A DNA stretch of 64,000 nt from Psychrobacter urativorans (GCF_904846695.1 NZ_CAJHBR010000010.1:1-64000), one strand, 5' to 3'. Numbered from the stretch's first letter, positions 51,817 to 62,320 are shown. The notes: generated by a model from the sequence alone, not told the origin. Made by a program: numbers and translations.

Positions 51817-52569
51817 CTATTTGGGTTTTTGTATTTCTTTAACTGCCGCACGGGCAGCTGCACTCACCGCCACTACAAGAGGGACCTTGAATTGCGGTTG
51901 TAGCCTGATGGCAGAATCTGAAAGTGGTCCGCCACCCATTATGACGGCTTGCGCTCCATCTTCTTTGATAGAGGCTTTCACAGCTTGCGCTAGCGCTGCA
52001 TCAAGTTTTTCAGGAGACTTTACTAGCTCAAGTGGATCGCCCGGAGTCACACGTACACCGCGATATTGCTTTTCATAGCCTAACAAGGCCGCTTTTTCTT
52101 GAAAGGAGCGTATTAGATCCTCATCGGGGGTGACAGTGACAATCCCAAAAGCTCGACCATTCTGCGCCGCCTCATGAAAAACTTCTTCTCCTATACCAAA
52201 GACGGGAATATTAACTGCAGAGCGCAATTCTTCCAGCCCAGGATCGCTGAAGGCAGATACGATGATAGCTGATACTCGCTTATCTTTTGCTGCCTCAACA
52301 CCGATCTTGACTACTCCAGATACTGCATTTTGCATATCTTTTGGTGTGGTCAACAGTGGCGGCGCGCCCTCATTGCTGCGCTCTTCTACCAGCGCCACAC
52401 CTTTGCTTTCAGCACGGGCTAGATCTGCCATAGACTTTGTCGCTTTAGCATTGGAGTTGGGGTTGATTAGAACGATGATTTTGCCAGTAGTATCTGCAAA
52501 ACTTGAGTTTACTGTTGACAGGCTAAGGCCTGCGGTAAGCACTGCTGCCCATAATGTCTTTAAACGCAT
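51817..52569 (-). CDS. Exported Asp/Glu-racemase-family protein lacking catalytic cysteines
   Basis: A 250-aa protein with a Sec signal (LWAAVLTAGLSLSTVNSSFA, cleavage probably after FA-DTT) and an Asp/Glu/hydantoin racemase domain: IIVLINPNSNAKATKSMAD, IIVSAFSDPGLEELRSAV, IPVFGIGEEVFHEA, VIMGGGPLSDSA. In active racemases the first of these loops carries a Cys (usually C-F/G-D-P-G-L) and the later one a Gly-Cys; here they read AFSDPG and GGGP, so both cysteines are gone. A binding or sensing role in the periplasm is more likely than racemisation. Confidence 0.75.
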   Translation of the reverse strand: MRLKTLWAAVLTAGLSLSTVNSSFADTTGKIIVLINPNSNAKATKSMADLARAESKGVALVEERSNEGAPPLLTTPKDMQNAVSGVVKIGVEAAKDKRVSAIIVSAFSDPGLEELRSAVNIPVFGIGEEVFHEAAQNGRAFGIVTVTPDEDLIRSFQEKAALLGYEKQYRGVRVTPGDPLELVKSPEKLDAALAQAVKASIKEDGAQAVIMGGGPLSDSAIRLQPQFKVPLVVAVSAAARAAVKEIQKPK

Positions 52570-52930
52570 AAGTGTTAGTCCTTTTTTTAGTCTAAATACT
52601 ATTCCATTAGATTTAATTGCTGTTTTTAACCGCTATTTTTAACCACGATGTTTGACTGCTCACTAGCTATCTTTGGTAGGTTATAACTTCGCTATAAAAC
52701 AACTCTGAGTATGATTTAAAGTAATTTTTTAGTATGTAATTTTTTGCTTAATGACTTTTTGCTTAATAGCTTGGCGGCAAATAATTTTGTCGTCATTATT
52801 TATAGTACGTTATTATTTAGGAATTCTGCTAGCGCTTTATATTGAAAATAAAAAATGTTTACTCTGTGTTGATTCTCTTGCTATCTTTGAACTTTGCTAT
52901 CTTTCAACTCTACAATCTATAAGAGCTATT
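52570..52930. other. Non-coding gap, 361 bp
   Basis: AT-rich stretch between two divergent starts. A short duplicated phrase (AATGACTTTTTGCTTAATAGC and its neighbour near 52740-52770) is visible. It probably holds promoters for both sides; no gene is supported. An open frame from 52751 is only an extension of the tautomerase pseudogene frame. Confidence 0.4.
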
Positions 52931-53317
<387 letters not shown>

Positions 53318-53349
53318 ATCGTACTTATGATCAAATAAGACAGAGCTTT

Positions 53350-53976
53350 ATGACTATAAAAATAATCCAAACTCAACGCTTGCTACTGCGTCAATGGCGG
53401 CCGAGTGACTTACCAATATTCGCTGATATAAATGCCGACCCAGAGGTCATGCGCTATTTTCCTAAGCTCTTATCGCCTACAGTGAGCGACATTATAGCCA
53501 ATAAATGCCAACAGCTTATTGAGGATAACGGTTGGGGTTTTTGGGCGCTAAGTCTAAAAGCTAACTCAGAAAAGGCGGATAATTTCATTGGTTTTGTAGG
53601 CTTAAATGCTACTCATGCCGATCTACCCTTCGCACCTAGTGTAGAGATTGCTTGGCGGCTACATAAAGACTATTGGCGGCAAGGCTATGCTACTGAGGCG
53701 GCACAGGCAGCCTTAAAGTTTGCTTTCGCAGAACTCAATCTTCAGCAAGTAGTAGCCTTTACTGCGGTTATTAATAAACCCTCTCAAAAGCTGATGCAGC
53801 GTCTTGGTATGACCAATACTGAGGATAACTTCTTCCATCCAGCGCTTAAAAAAGAGCATCGGTTGTCTGAGCATGTCCTATATAAGATTACTCAGCAGCA
53901 GTGGTTAGCAAGCGCTATTAATCCATCAACTCTGAACAATATCAACACAGAGTCTCTACCGGGTAAATCCAAATAG
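53350..53976 (+). CDS. GNAT-family N-acetyltransferase (RimJ/RimL type)
   Basis: A 208-aa acetyltransferase: IIQTQRLLLRQWRPSDLPIF at the start is the RimJ/L-type opening, and EIAWRLHKDYWRQGYATEAA contains the acetyl-CoA loop (RQGYAT). VVAFTAVINKPSQKLMQRLG is the second conserved helix. Members acetylate protein N-termini, polyamines or antibiotics; the substrate here is unknown. A loose C-terminal Asn/Ser tail follows the domain. Confidence 0.8.
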   Translation: MTIKIIQTQRLLLRQWRPSDLPIFADINADPEVMRYFPKLLSPTVSDIIANKCQQLIEDNGWGFWALSLKANSEKADNFIGFVGLNATHADLPFAPSVEIAWRLHKDYWRQGYATEAAQAALKFAFAELNLQQVVAFTAVINKPSQKLMQRLGMTNTEDNFFHPALKKEHRLSEHVLYKITQQQWLASAINPSTLNNINTESLPGKSK

Positions 53977-54126
53977 CTATTGTGTTTTAGTTTGCAGTGC
54001 CAGCTTAGCTATCAGTAAAGCAAGAGTGTCTTTGCGACCGCAGCTTAGATCAATCACAGTAACTTGACCTTTTTTGCAGGCTAGCAGCCGCTGATAGAGT
54101 AGTTTATAAGAGCGGATAATCGAAGG
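53977..54126 (-). pseudogene. Open fragment in the 53977-54863 gap
   Basis: On the minus strand an open frame without start ends at 53977 and reads like real protein (LLYQRLLACKKGQVTVIDLS then CGRKDTLALLIAKLAL). It may be the C-terminus of a lost gene; I do not recognise it. The remainder of this 887-bp gap before gdhA is AT-rich and contains only the operator-like palindrome near 54764. Confidence 0.3.
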
Positions 54127-54763
54127 CTAAATGGTGTTATTCGGCTATCCATATGGTGCGCCTATAAAATAGTTTGGCATAGATAATATCTATAATACGG
54201 GCAGCAAAAAGCGCTTATTCTTCAGCATGTCAGGTGTGGCTATTTAGTTATAAACTACGGTTGATAATATCTACTTATAATATCTAAAATTAGCCTGTTA
54301 ACAACTAATACCCTTGCTAGTATCATTGATATGGTATCATCAGCTAAAGCTATGATTAATGGTTATATTCTACCGAGTATCCTCTCATTATACCGTCTAT
54401 AGATGATATTTAGCTAAACACAAGACTATTACTATAATTACTAATTTAACAATTGCCCAGTAATACAACTGATTAGTTAGGAATATTGTTACTATTAATA
54501 TAGCTATAAACTATTGACTTTTTTCAGCAGAAAGGTAAATTAAATAGCTTGCATTAATTGCAGAGCTGTTTTTACGTAAAGCTGTGCATAGCAAGTAGTA
54601 TTCGTGTAATATTGTCTGCGGTTACTATTTCAAGTAGCCTTCCGTTGATATCCATTGATACCTAGATGAGAACGACCTATCGGTCGCTAAGCTTATTAGT
54701 ATTCAATCCCACTGTTTTTATATGCATATTGCATCATTAACAAAATAACTTTGCTTCAATATT

Positions 54764-54785
54764 CACAATATTGTCGTATATTGTG
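54764..54785. promoter_or_regulatory. Palindromic operator candidate upstream of gdhA
   Basis: CACAATAT (54764-54771) and ATATTGTG (54778-54785) are perfect inverted repeats around TGTCGT, about 80 bp before the gdhA start. Its symmetry and place suggest a regulator binding site. I cannot name the regulator. Confidence 0.5.
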
Positions 54786-54863
54786 ATGGCAAATTGCGCA
54801 GAGATATTCAAATACGATCCCACGCCACTTAGTAACCTCCACGTTTTATAATAAGGAAGATAT

Positions 54864-56210
54864 ATGAGTATCAGTAAGGCCATTGAAAAAGTTGAAGCCC
54901 GTTATGCGCATCAGCCTGAGTTTATACAAGCGGTCAAAGAAGTGGCAATCACTATCAAGCCGTTATACGATGCTCATCCTGAATACGATAAATTAAAAGT
55001 ATTTGAGCGCCTAGTTGAACCCGATCGCGTATTTGGTTTTCGTGTGAATTGGGAAGACGATAACGGCGAAGTTCAAATCAATCGCGGTTGGCGTGTACAG
55101 TTTAGTAACGCTTTAGGGCCTTACAAAGGTGGTCTTAGGTTCCATCCGACCGTTAACCAGTCGGTGCTAAAGTTCTTAGGCTTTGAGCAAATATTCAAAA
55201 ACGCCTTGACTGGTCTACCTATTGGTGGCGGTAAAGGGGGATCTGATTTTGACCCTAAAGGTAAAACTGATTCTGAAATTCGTCGTTTTTGCTATGCCTT
55301 TATGCGTGAGCTACATCATTACGTTAATAAAGATATGGATGTTCCAGCTGGTGATATCGGCGTAGGTGGCCGTGAAGTCAGCTATATGTTCGCTATGTAT
55401 AAAAATCTGACACGCGAATCTACTGGGGTAATTACTGGTAAGGGTGTTGGTTTTGGTGGTAGTTTAATGCGTACTGAAGCCACTGGTTACGGTGCTGTTT
55501 ACTTCTTACAAAACATGCTAGCTGCTCAGAATGAAAGTATTGAAGGTAAAAAAGTCTTAGTGTCAGGAGCAGGTAATGTCTCTTTACATGCAGCTGAAAA
55601 AGCTACTTTGATAGGCGCTATTGTACTGACAGTATCTGATTCAAAAGGTACAATTTATGATGCAAAAGGCTTAAATCAAGAAAAAATAGATTGGTTAAAA
55701 GTACAGAAAGATCAACACAAACCATTAGCAGACTATGTTGAGGTGTTTGGTGGTGAATGGATGGCCGATCAAAAGCCTTGGAGTATCAAAGCAGATATCG
55801 CTATCCCTTCAGCAACGCAAAATGAAATCAATGAAGAAGACGCCAAGCTACTTGTCGATAATGGTGTCAAGTACATCGTTGAAGGCGCTAACATGCCGTT
55901 GACTGCTGAAGCTATCGATTATATTCGTCTACATCGTGTTCATTATGCGCCAGGTAAAGCGGCAAATGCTGGCGGTGTGGCGGTATCAGCTCTTGAGATG
56001 TCACAAAATTCAGTACGTCAGTATCAGACCTTTGAGCAAGTTGATGAGCGTTTGCAAGGCATCATGAAGGATATTCATGACAGTTCTGCTCAAGCTTCAG
56101 AGATGTATGGACAGACGGACCAAGGCTATATCGATTACATGTCAGGCGCTAATATGGTTGGCTTCAAACGTGTGGCTGATGCTCTCGTTGCTTTTGGGAT
56201 TTTAAATTAA
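54864..56210 (+). CDS. gdhA: Glutamate dehydrogenase, NADP-type
   Basis: A 448-aa enzyme of the hexameric NADP-dependent GdhA class, making glutamate from 2-oxoglutarate and ammonia. NALGPYKGGLRFHPTVNQSV has the substrate-binding lysines, LPIGGGKGGSDFDPKGKTDS the catalytic lysine, VPAGDIGVGGREVSYMF the aspartate region, and VLVSGAGNVSLHAAEKA the nucleotide fold. AAGGAAG precedes the ATG. Length and motifs are as in E. coli GdhA (447). Aspartate/glutamate supply links it loosely to the bhc cycle. Confidence 0.95.
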   Translation: MSISKAIEKVEARYAHQPEFIQAVKEVAITIKPLYDAHPEYDKLKVFERLVEPDRVFGFRVNWEDDNGEVQINRGWRVQFSNALGPYKGGLRFHPTVNQSVLKFLGFEQIFKNALTGLPIGGGKGGSDFDPKGKTDSEIRRFCYAFMRELHHYVNKDMDVPAGDIGVGGREVSYMFAMYKNLTRESTGVITGKGVGFGGSLMRTEATGYGAVYFLQNMLAAQNESIEGKKVLVSGAGNVSLHAAEKATLIGAIVLTVSDSKGTIYDAKGLNQEKIDWLKVQKDQHKPLADYVEVFGGEWMADQKPWSIKADIAIPSATQNEINEEDAKLLVDNGVKYIVEGANMPLTAEAIDYIRLHRVHYAPGKAANAGGVAVSALEMSQNSVRQYQTFEQVDERLQGIMKDIHDSSAQASEMYGQTDQGYIDYMSGANMVGFKRVADALVAFGILN

Positions 56211-56230
56211 TAGGGTTAACTCTAATTCAT

Positions 56231-56388
56231 AAGTTTTGTTGTTGAGTGATGATTAGCTCACAACAAAACTTAAATCAATACTTCCGCTATTAAAGCAATA
56301 GTTATTGATCCTTATTAAGATTAGTAATAGTTTATAATTTTATCGCAAGCTGCGCTTATCACCATTGATGAGCGCAGCTTTTTTTTAT
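56231..56388 (+). terminator. Two hairpins after gdhA; gap 56211-56852
   Basis: First AAGTTTTGTTGTTGAG (56231-56246) with CTCACAACAAAACTT (56257-56271), then a classic terminator: AAGCTGCGCT (56347-56356) with AGCGCAGCTT (56371-56380) followed by eight T. The second ends gdhA transcription. The remaining part of the 642-bp gap (56389-56852) shows no gene. Confidence 0.85.
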
Positions 56389-56852
56389 TTTTTAAAGGGC
56401 TGTTAGGCTGATATTAGCCAGGCTCAGTCGCCTAATAAATCATTATTAGGCGACTAATATTGAGATATACCTTAGCTTGATAGAAAATATAAAAGACGAT
56501 ATATAAGAATACCAAGACGATAAGTGTCTAATTTAACAATGATTTTACACTACTTACTAGGAGTTACACTAAGCTAGTATTTAGCACAGACTTACCCTAA
56601 TCATTCATCATCTGTTGGCTTATTATGACTGCATTAACCCTAAGTCGATATCGATAGGCAAAAGCTCTGTATAAGTCGAAGATGCCCTAATCCCTACCGC
56701 TTTTTTTAGTAGCTTTTCGCTATTACTCATCAACTCCATAACACCTATTAATAAAGTATTTTTATAACAATTATCTTCATAATAATTGGCGATTAACTAA
56801 CGGAAAAATAAACTCACAACTATAAATTGGTGTAGCTGTTTAGGGATAAAAC

Positions 56853-58652
56853 ATGATTGTTAATAAAGTAGATAAACCGCAACATGCTTGGCTACCAGTA
56901 GATAGTGACGTGTGCCCTTTATCAGTCAATGCTGCTCATAAATACCATCAATCTAACCAAGCTAACCTTATAGCTGAGCTAAAATTAGCTGAGTCAAAAC
57001 CTGTTGAAAAAATAATGCCCCCAATACAACTAAGCTTTCAGCTGATGACTTGTGCTGAGCCCCCAGAGATGGTGATTGCTTCTATCGAGTCCCTATTAGC
57101 AATTAAAGCGCCCGATGATGAAATACTTATTATTGATAATAATAATACAGCCGTTGAGCTATATCAGCCATTAGCAGATTTTTGCAATAGTTTGCATCAG
57201 CAGCTAAAAGTACGCTTTTATCACGTTGATACAGTGGCAGGCTTTAAAGCGGGCGCTTTAAATTTAGCTTTACAACTAATGGATGCTCAATCAACGCATA
57301 TAGTAGTAGTCGATAGCGACTACCAAGCATTACCGCATAGTCGCAGCGCCATAGCGGCCGCCATTCACAACTATCCTGATTGTGCTTTATTGCAATTCCC
57401 GCAGTTTTATCGTGATGCTGAGCGCCTAGAAGTAGATAGCGAGCTTAATCACTACTTTAATTACCATCTCTACCGTAGATTTAATAGACAACGTGCCTTA
57501 TCGACAGGGACTTACGCGGTTATTCAATACCCAGCGCTGATTCAGTTAGGGGGTTGGTCAGGGGCCTCGATCACTGAAGATGCCCAGATGGGGGTGTTAA
57601 TGCACAAGCAAGGTCTACGCAGTCAGTTTATACCTGAAGTGATAGCTACTGGGCTACTGCCTACTACTATCAGTGATTTGATGAATCAACGACGACGTTG
57701 GATCTATGGTAATGCGCAAGTGCTAAAAGGCTATGCTGATATAGCGTCAGCGCCTGTACTAAAGGCATTAACCCAGCGGTCATCAAAGCCAACTCTATCA
57801 GTGCTCACTAATACTGATAGCGACACTTTTACTCAACGCCTAGCTTATAGAAGAGCGCATTTTTCGCAGTTAAGTGCTTGGATAAATGCTACGGGTATTT
57901 TTATACTGCTACAAGCTATTACTTTGCTGTTGTTATTGGTAGCAGTAGTGACTCAAAGCCGGTTTGATACTAATTTAGTTTTAGCGCCCCTTTACTTAGT
58001 CTATGCCAGCTATGGGATTTATTTAACTAGACGTCTATGGGCTTATTGGCATGACGAGTCGCCTTTAAATAGGCAATTGAACCCAGCTATGGCTAGTACT
58101 AGCGCTAGTCAACGCTTAAGAGTTTGGGTGTTACATCTTAATTTTTGGGAGCTGGGAGCTTTGTCTTGGTTGCCCGTACTTTGGGGACGTAACAAGCCTT
58201 TTATTTGTACTCCTAAGCTAACTATAGAGCGTAACCCGCGCGCGCTTTTGTTAGAAAATATCTTCGCCCTTCCCAAACTATTGTTAGTGCTAAACCTGAT
58301 AACGGCTTTTATAGTATCGCCATTCTCAGCATTATATTCGCCGTTGTTATTTGCTTGTGCGCTTAGTGTTTGTCTACTAAAGATTTGGGCGGCAAAAGTG
58401 ATGCTAACCAATTACGCTTACAAAAATCCTGAAGTTAAATGCATTACTAAGCCAGTGTCTCAACTCATCATTAACCCAATTATAAAGTCTGGTATAAGCA
58501 CGGTTAATGACTCGTTAGCTGGTAGTCAGCAGCATTCAGCTCTTAGTTTAATATCTATTAATGATGAAGATGAGCAAGCTGCTGATTGTTTAGTTATCAA
58601 GCAGCCGTTAAATGCTGCCAAGACAAGTAATAACCATAGCGTAAATTCCTAA
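56853..58652 (+). CDS. Membrane glycosyltransferase, family 2
   Basis: A 599-aa processive-type GT2. An A-family catalytic domain runs from about residue 55 to 290, with LIIDNNNTAV, HIVVVDSDYQALPHSR (DxD-like), GTYAVIQYPALIQLGGW, ITEDAQMGV (TED) and a late QRRRWIYGNAQ (Q/RxxRW), as in cellulose-synthase-like enzymes. Three to five hydrophobic segments follow (about 345-500) and anchor it in the inner membrane. First of four co-directional transferase genes; it probably makes or extends an exopolysaccharide or glycolipid. Confidence 0.8.
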   Translation: MIVNKVDKPQHAWLPVDSDVCPLSVNAAHKYHQSNQANLIAELKLAESKPVEKIMPPIQLSFQLMTCAEPPEMVIASIESLLAIKAPDDEILIIDNNNTAVELYQPLADFCNSLHQQLKVRFYHVDTVAGFKAGALNLALQLMDAQSTHIVVVDSDYQALPHSRSAIAAAIHNYPDCALLQFPQFYRDAERLEVDSELNHYFNYHLYRRFNRQRALSTGTYAVIQYPALIQLGGWSGASITEDAQMGVLMHKQGLRSQFIPEVIATGLLPTTISDLMNQRRRWIYGNAQVLKGYADIASAPVLKALTQRSSKPTLSVLTNTDSDTFTQRLAYRRAHFSQLSAWINATGIFILLQAITLLLLLVAVVTQSRFDTNLVLAPLYLVYASYGIYLTRRLWAYWHDESPLNRQLNPAMASTSASQRLRVWVLHLNFWELGALSWLPVLWGRNKPFICTPKLTIERNPRALLLENIFALPKLLLVLNLITAFIVSPFSALYSPLLFACALSVCLLKIWAAKVMLTNYAYKNPEVKCITKPVSQLIINPIIKSGISTVNDSLAGSQQHSALSLISINDEDEQAADCLVIKQPLNAAKTSNNHSVNS

Positions 58653-58703
58653 CAGTATTGATTATATTCTAGCGGTTTTCACCTCATTTATTTTGGATGT
58701 TTT

Positions 58704-59957
58704 ATGTCAGATATTACCTCAGCTATTAGCGCTTATGAGCATTTTACTGCCCTCAATGATCAGCAGTACTCCGATGGGCGCTCCACCTTACGAATAGCTA
58801 TCATAGCCCATTGTTTATATCCGATTGCCCAGCCCTATGCTGGCGGTCTTGAGATGATTACTCAGTTAATATGCGATGAGTTGACAGCGCAAGGTCACGA
58901 GGTATTGCTTTACGCCCATGCCCAAAGCCAGACTCAAGCGACATTAATACCGTTCCTCACTCGTGAGGAGTTTGAGGCTTTGGTTTATGATAATGAGCAT
59001 GACTCAGTGGGCATGAGCCGTGAGGAGCTCTATCAGTACTTAGCTTATCAGCGTGCCATGCATGACATTATCGTTCGTGATGAGCGGGGTGAGATTGATA
59101 TTGTTCATAACCATAGCTTACATCATATCCCAATGACCCTAGGGCAGGCTTTTGGTGCACGCAGCTTTACCACTTTTCATACCCCAATATTTCCTCAGCT
59201 ACGCTTAGCATTATTAACCTTAAGACAAGGCACCTCTACCCAGTTCACGGCTATTAGTAGCCATCAGCAGCAATTATTCGCTGAGTTTGTGCCCTCGCAT
59301 GTGGTCTATAACGGCATCGATGTGCAGTCTTTTACAGCGAATCTACAGCCTATTAATGATGAGGTATATTTTTGGTTCGGTCGTATTTGTCCTGAAAAAG
59401 GCACTCATTTATCGATGCAATACTGTCAAGCGGCTGGTAAGCGCTTAGTGATCGCTGGGCCAAAAAGCAATCTAGAGTATTTTGAGCAGCAAGTGGCACC
59501 GATGTTTGCAGCAGATGACAAACACAGCAAGGCTAACGGTACGCCAAAATTATTTGAGTACGTAGGACATCTTAGCAAAGCTGAGATCAATGATTATTTA
59601 TGCCAAGCCATCGCCTTATTGTTTACTAGTACTTGGGATGAACCTTATGGCTTGACCTTAGCTGAAAGCTTGGCTTGCGGTACGCCAGTGATTGGTTTCA
59701 ATGCTGGCGCTAGTGCAGAGATTATTACTGCGGAGACTGGAATTATCGTTGATAAAATGGACGAGCTGGCATTTATACAAGCTTTTACTGATATAAAAGC
59801 CATATCAAGGCAAGCCTGTCGCCATCGCGCTGAACAGTTCTGTTCGGTAGCTGCTATGGTTGCAGGATATTTGAAATTATATAGATCAGTGCTAGTAGCT
59901 GATTCGACTCTCGATACTAATAGCACTACTGTGCAAAAAATCAGCGCTGAGGGGTAA
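58704..59957 (+). CDS. Glycosyltransferase, family 4
   Basis: A 417-aa GT-B enzyme. PIAQPYAGGLEMITQLICDE is the typical glycine-rich acceptor loop, HNHSLHHIPMTL the first-domain motif, WFGRICPEKGTHLSMQYC and WDEPYGLTLAESLACGTPVI the donor-binding C-terminal domain with the E-x7-E motif. Cytoplasmic or membrane-associated; nucleotide-sugar donor unknown. It lies 51 bp after the GT2 gene and four bases before the next, indicating an operon. Confidence 0.85.
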   Translation: MSDITSAISAYEHFTALNDQQYSDGRSTLRIAIIAHCLYPIAQPYAGGLEMITQLICDELTAQGHEVLLYAHAQSQTQATLIPFLTREEFEALVYDNEHDSVGMSREELYQYLAYQRAMHDIIVRDERGEIDIVHNHSLHHIPMTLGQAFGARSFTTFHTPIFPQLRLALLTLRQGTSTQFTAISSHQQQLFAEFVPSHVVYNGIDVQSFTANLQPINDEVYFWFGRICPEKGTHLSMQYCQAAGKRLVIAGPKSNLEYFEQQVAPMFAADDKHSKANGTPKLFEYVGHLSKAEINDYLCQAIALLFTSTWDEPYGLTLAESLACGTPVIGFNAGASAEIITAETGIIVDKMDELAFIQAFTDIKAISRQACRHRAEQFCSVAAMVAGYLKLYRSVLVADSTLDTNSTTVQKISAEG

Positions 59958-59961
59958 GGCT

Positions 59962-61200
59962 ATGCGTATTGGCTATTATGCTCATCATCATGGTTCAGGG
60001 CACTGTCGGCAAGCGGATAAACTGGCAGCATTATTGCCAATTGAATGGCAACAGCAACTAACCGTATTTACTAGTTTACCCATTGATGCTTATCGCTTTA
60101 CTACTTTAACTGAGGCCCAAATCATTCGCTTAAACCCAGAGGATGAGCTAGCAGAGGATGTGCTGGCAGGACGGGCAGGGCAGTACTGGCAACCAGCAGC
60201 TTTGCATTATTCTCCAGTAGGTAATAGCGATATCCAAAAGCGTAGCTGGCAGATTTTGGCGACTATTCAACAGCGTCAGATTGAGTTGATGATTATCGAT
60301 GTTAGCGCAGAAGTAGCGATGCTATGCCGTGCTTGTAGTGTGCCGTATCTATATGTGAGATTACCGGGTGAGCGCGACGATACTGCACACATAAGTGCTT
60401 TTACGGGTGCTATTGGGTTACTAGCTCCTTACCCGAGAGCGTTAGAGGCGGCTATGACCCCAGCTTGGGTAACCAATAAAACTTTATACTTAGATTTTGT
60501 ATCGGCTACTAACAGTGATCCGCTGACGTATAAAGCTTTTTTGCAACGGCTAGCTGATTTAGCTTTAGCTACTGAGCAAGCAGAAGTTAAAAGCTTGATA
60601 GACAGCGCTAGTGTAGGCGACAGCAAGCAACAGAATCAGCCTTTAATAGTAACGGTCATAAAAGGCTATGGCGGCCATCAAGCTATCGATGCAAAACTGC
60701 CTGCATTACGACAAGCTCTACCAGGAGCATTAATCATATCTTTAGGACCTATTAGTGATGAGGTGCGTCAATACGTAGATATTGCTACTGAGGTCGACGA
60801 TGTCACGCCTTTTATTGCTCACAGTGATTGGCTGTTGATGGCGTGTGGACTGAATGCTATTGCTCAAGTCTATCGCTATGATACCCCGTTAGTAGTCCTA
60901 CCAGACCCTAGGCCGCATCGGGAGCAAGAAGTGATGGCAGAGGCATTAATAGCAGCAGGACGGGCGCTAAGTTGGCAGCAATTTATAACGCCGCTAGCAG
61001 CAGGGCGAGTTCGAAGTACCGCTTCATTGCAGGCGCCGTTAACAGTAGAGGTACCGTTAAACAAGCACTCTATATCTAAGGTAGTTGATAATCAGACAAC
61101 TGCCCAAGCCTTTATGGACAGCTTAGTGGCTTATAGTGGTAATAAACAGTGGTTTCAACAATGGCTACTGCCGCAGCTGCAACTGACCCCTGATACCTGA
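59962..61200 (+). CDS. MurG/GT28-like glycosyltransferase
   Basis: A 412-aa GT-B-type protein: GYYAHHHGSGHCRQADKLA is the glycine-rich N-terminal loop of GT28/MurG-like enzymes, VTVIKGYGGHQAIDAKLPAL starts the second domain and PLVVLPDPRPHREQEVMAEA resembles the late donor-binding stretch (usually with H-x-E-Q). It directly follows the GT4 gene. The gene end is a short tandem repeat (TGACCCCTGATACC), so its last residues are recently changed. Substrate unknown. Confidence 0.7.
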   Translation: MRIGYYAHHHGSGHCRQADKLAALLPIEWQQQLTVFTSLPIDAYRFTTLTEAQIIRLNPEDELAEDVLAGRAGQYWQPAALHYSPVGNSDIQKRSWQILATIQQRQIELMIIDVSAEVAMLCRACSVPYLYVRLPGERDDTAHISAFTGAIGLLAPYPRALEAAMTPAWVTNKTLYLDFVSATNSDPLTYKAFLQRLADLALATEQAEVKSLIDSASVGDSKQQNQPLIVTVIKGYGGHQAIDAKLPALRQALPGALIISLGPISDEVRQYVDIATEVDDVTPFIAHSDWLLMACGLNAIAQVYRYDTPLVVLPDPRPHREQEVMAEALIAAGRALSWQQFITPLAAGRVRSTASLQAPLTVEVPLNKHSISKVVDNQTTAQAFMDSLVAYSGNKQWFQQWLLPQLQLTPDT

Positions 61201-61287
61201 CCCCTGATACCTGATAAGCATCAGTTACTATAGCAATAAGCACGGCAGCCCCCTAAATCTATAGCTGTACCTATAAGCGAGCTTACT

Positions 61288-62271
61288 ATGACTAGCATTC
61301 ACACTACTATTATTCCTATAAGCGTTATTACTACTTGCTATGGTCGTAACGGCCATTTGTACAATCTACTTAGTAGTTTATCGCAAGGTAGCGTTAGACC
61401 TAGTGAAGTGATTATCGTCAATGATGATGCAGACCCCGAACGGCTTGCCCAATACCCTCTAAATATTGTGCAAATAGCTACCACTGATTGGGATGCTTTA
61501 GCCCAAAATCCTGAGTCATCAACCATAAATAAAACCTCTGATACTGGTTTTGATATTGGTCGTAATCGTAATTTAGGCGCTGCTAGAGCCAGTCATGATG
61601 GGTTGATATTCTTGGATGTGGATTGTATCGTAGCGTCTACTTTTATAGAGCAGTTACATAATAAGCTGCGAATTTATCCTAACGCACTACTAATGGGGCA
61701 GCCAAGATATTTGACTCGTCCGTTAACGAATGATGAGAGCTTACAACTACAACGGGGTCAGTTACTTAGCACTAGCTTAGATAAGCTCTCAGTTTATAAT
61801 CCTTATCGCTATAACTTTGCTGCGCCTGAGCTTGATAGCGACGCCACAGCAATTGAGCAAACCCAAGATTATGGTGCCTTTTGGAGTTTATGCTTAGCTA
61901 TTAGCTATAAGCAGTTTGAGGCTATCGGTGGTTTTGATAATGATTATTTGGGCTACGGCGCTGAAGATACCGATTTTTCTTTTAGCGCACGCGCCTTAGG
62001 TGTTGATTTTTATTTGACCAATGATGTGATTTATCATCAGCAGCACAGTGTTTATCGACCACCGTTAAATCATTTATCCAGTATTGTTATCAATGCCAAT
62101 ATTTTTTATGACAAATGGCAACAGTGGCCAATGGGGGGCTGGTTAGCGGCATTTGCTGAGATGGATTTAATCAATTGGCACACTGAGCAGCAAACCGCTA
62201 TTAGTGTGAGCCGTAAGCCCAGCAAATCGGAAATAAATGCCGCACATTATCCTGATGCGCCGTATGTATAG
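61288..62271 (+). CDS. Glycosyltransferase, family 2 with galactosyltransferase-like C-terminal part
   Basis: A 327-aa soluble GT2. PISVITTCYGRNGHLYNLLS and EVIIVNDDADPERLAQ open the fold, LIFLDVDCIVAS is the DxD metal site, and AIGGFDNDYLGYGAEDTDFS is the Glyco_transf_7C/galactosyltransferase signature with the catalytic acid. It lies about 90 bp after the preceding transferase in the same direction. With its neighbours it suggests a four-sugar or repeat-unit assembly for a surface glycan. Confidence 0.8.
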   Translation: MTSIHTTIIPISVITTCYGRNGHLYNLLSSLSQGSVRPSEVIIVNDDADPERLAQYPLNIVQIATTDWDALAQNPESSTINKTSDTGFDIGRNRNLGAARASHDGLIFLDVDCIVASTFIEQLHNKLRIYPNALLMGQPRYLTRPLTNDESLQLQRGQLLSTSLDKLSVYNPYRYNFAAPELDSDATAIEQTQDYGAFWSLCLAISYKQFEAIGGFDNDYLGYGAEDTDFSFSARALGVDFYLTNDVIYHQQHSVYRPPLNHLSSIVINANIFYDKWQQWPMGGWLAAFAEMDLINWHTEQQTAISVSRKPSKSEINAAHYPDAPYV

Positions 62272-62320
62272 TCGATTTACTATTTTTACTTGGCTAGTGC
62301 TGATATAAATAACATTGGCT

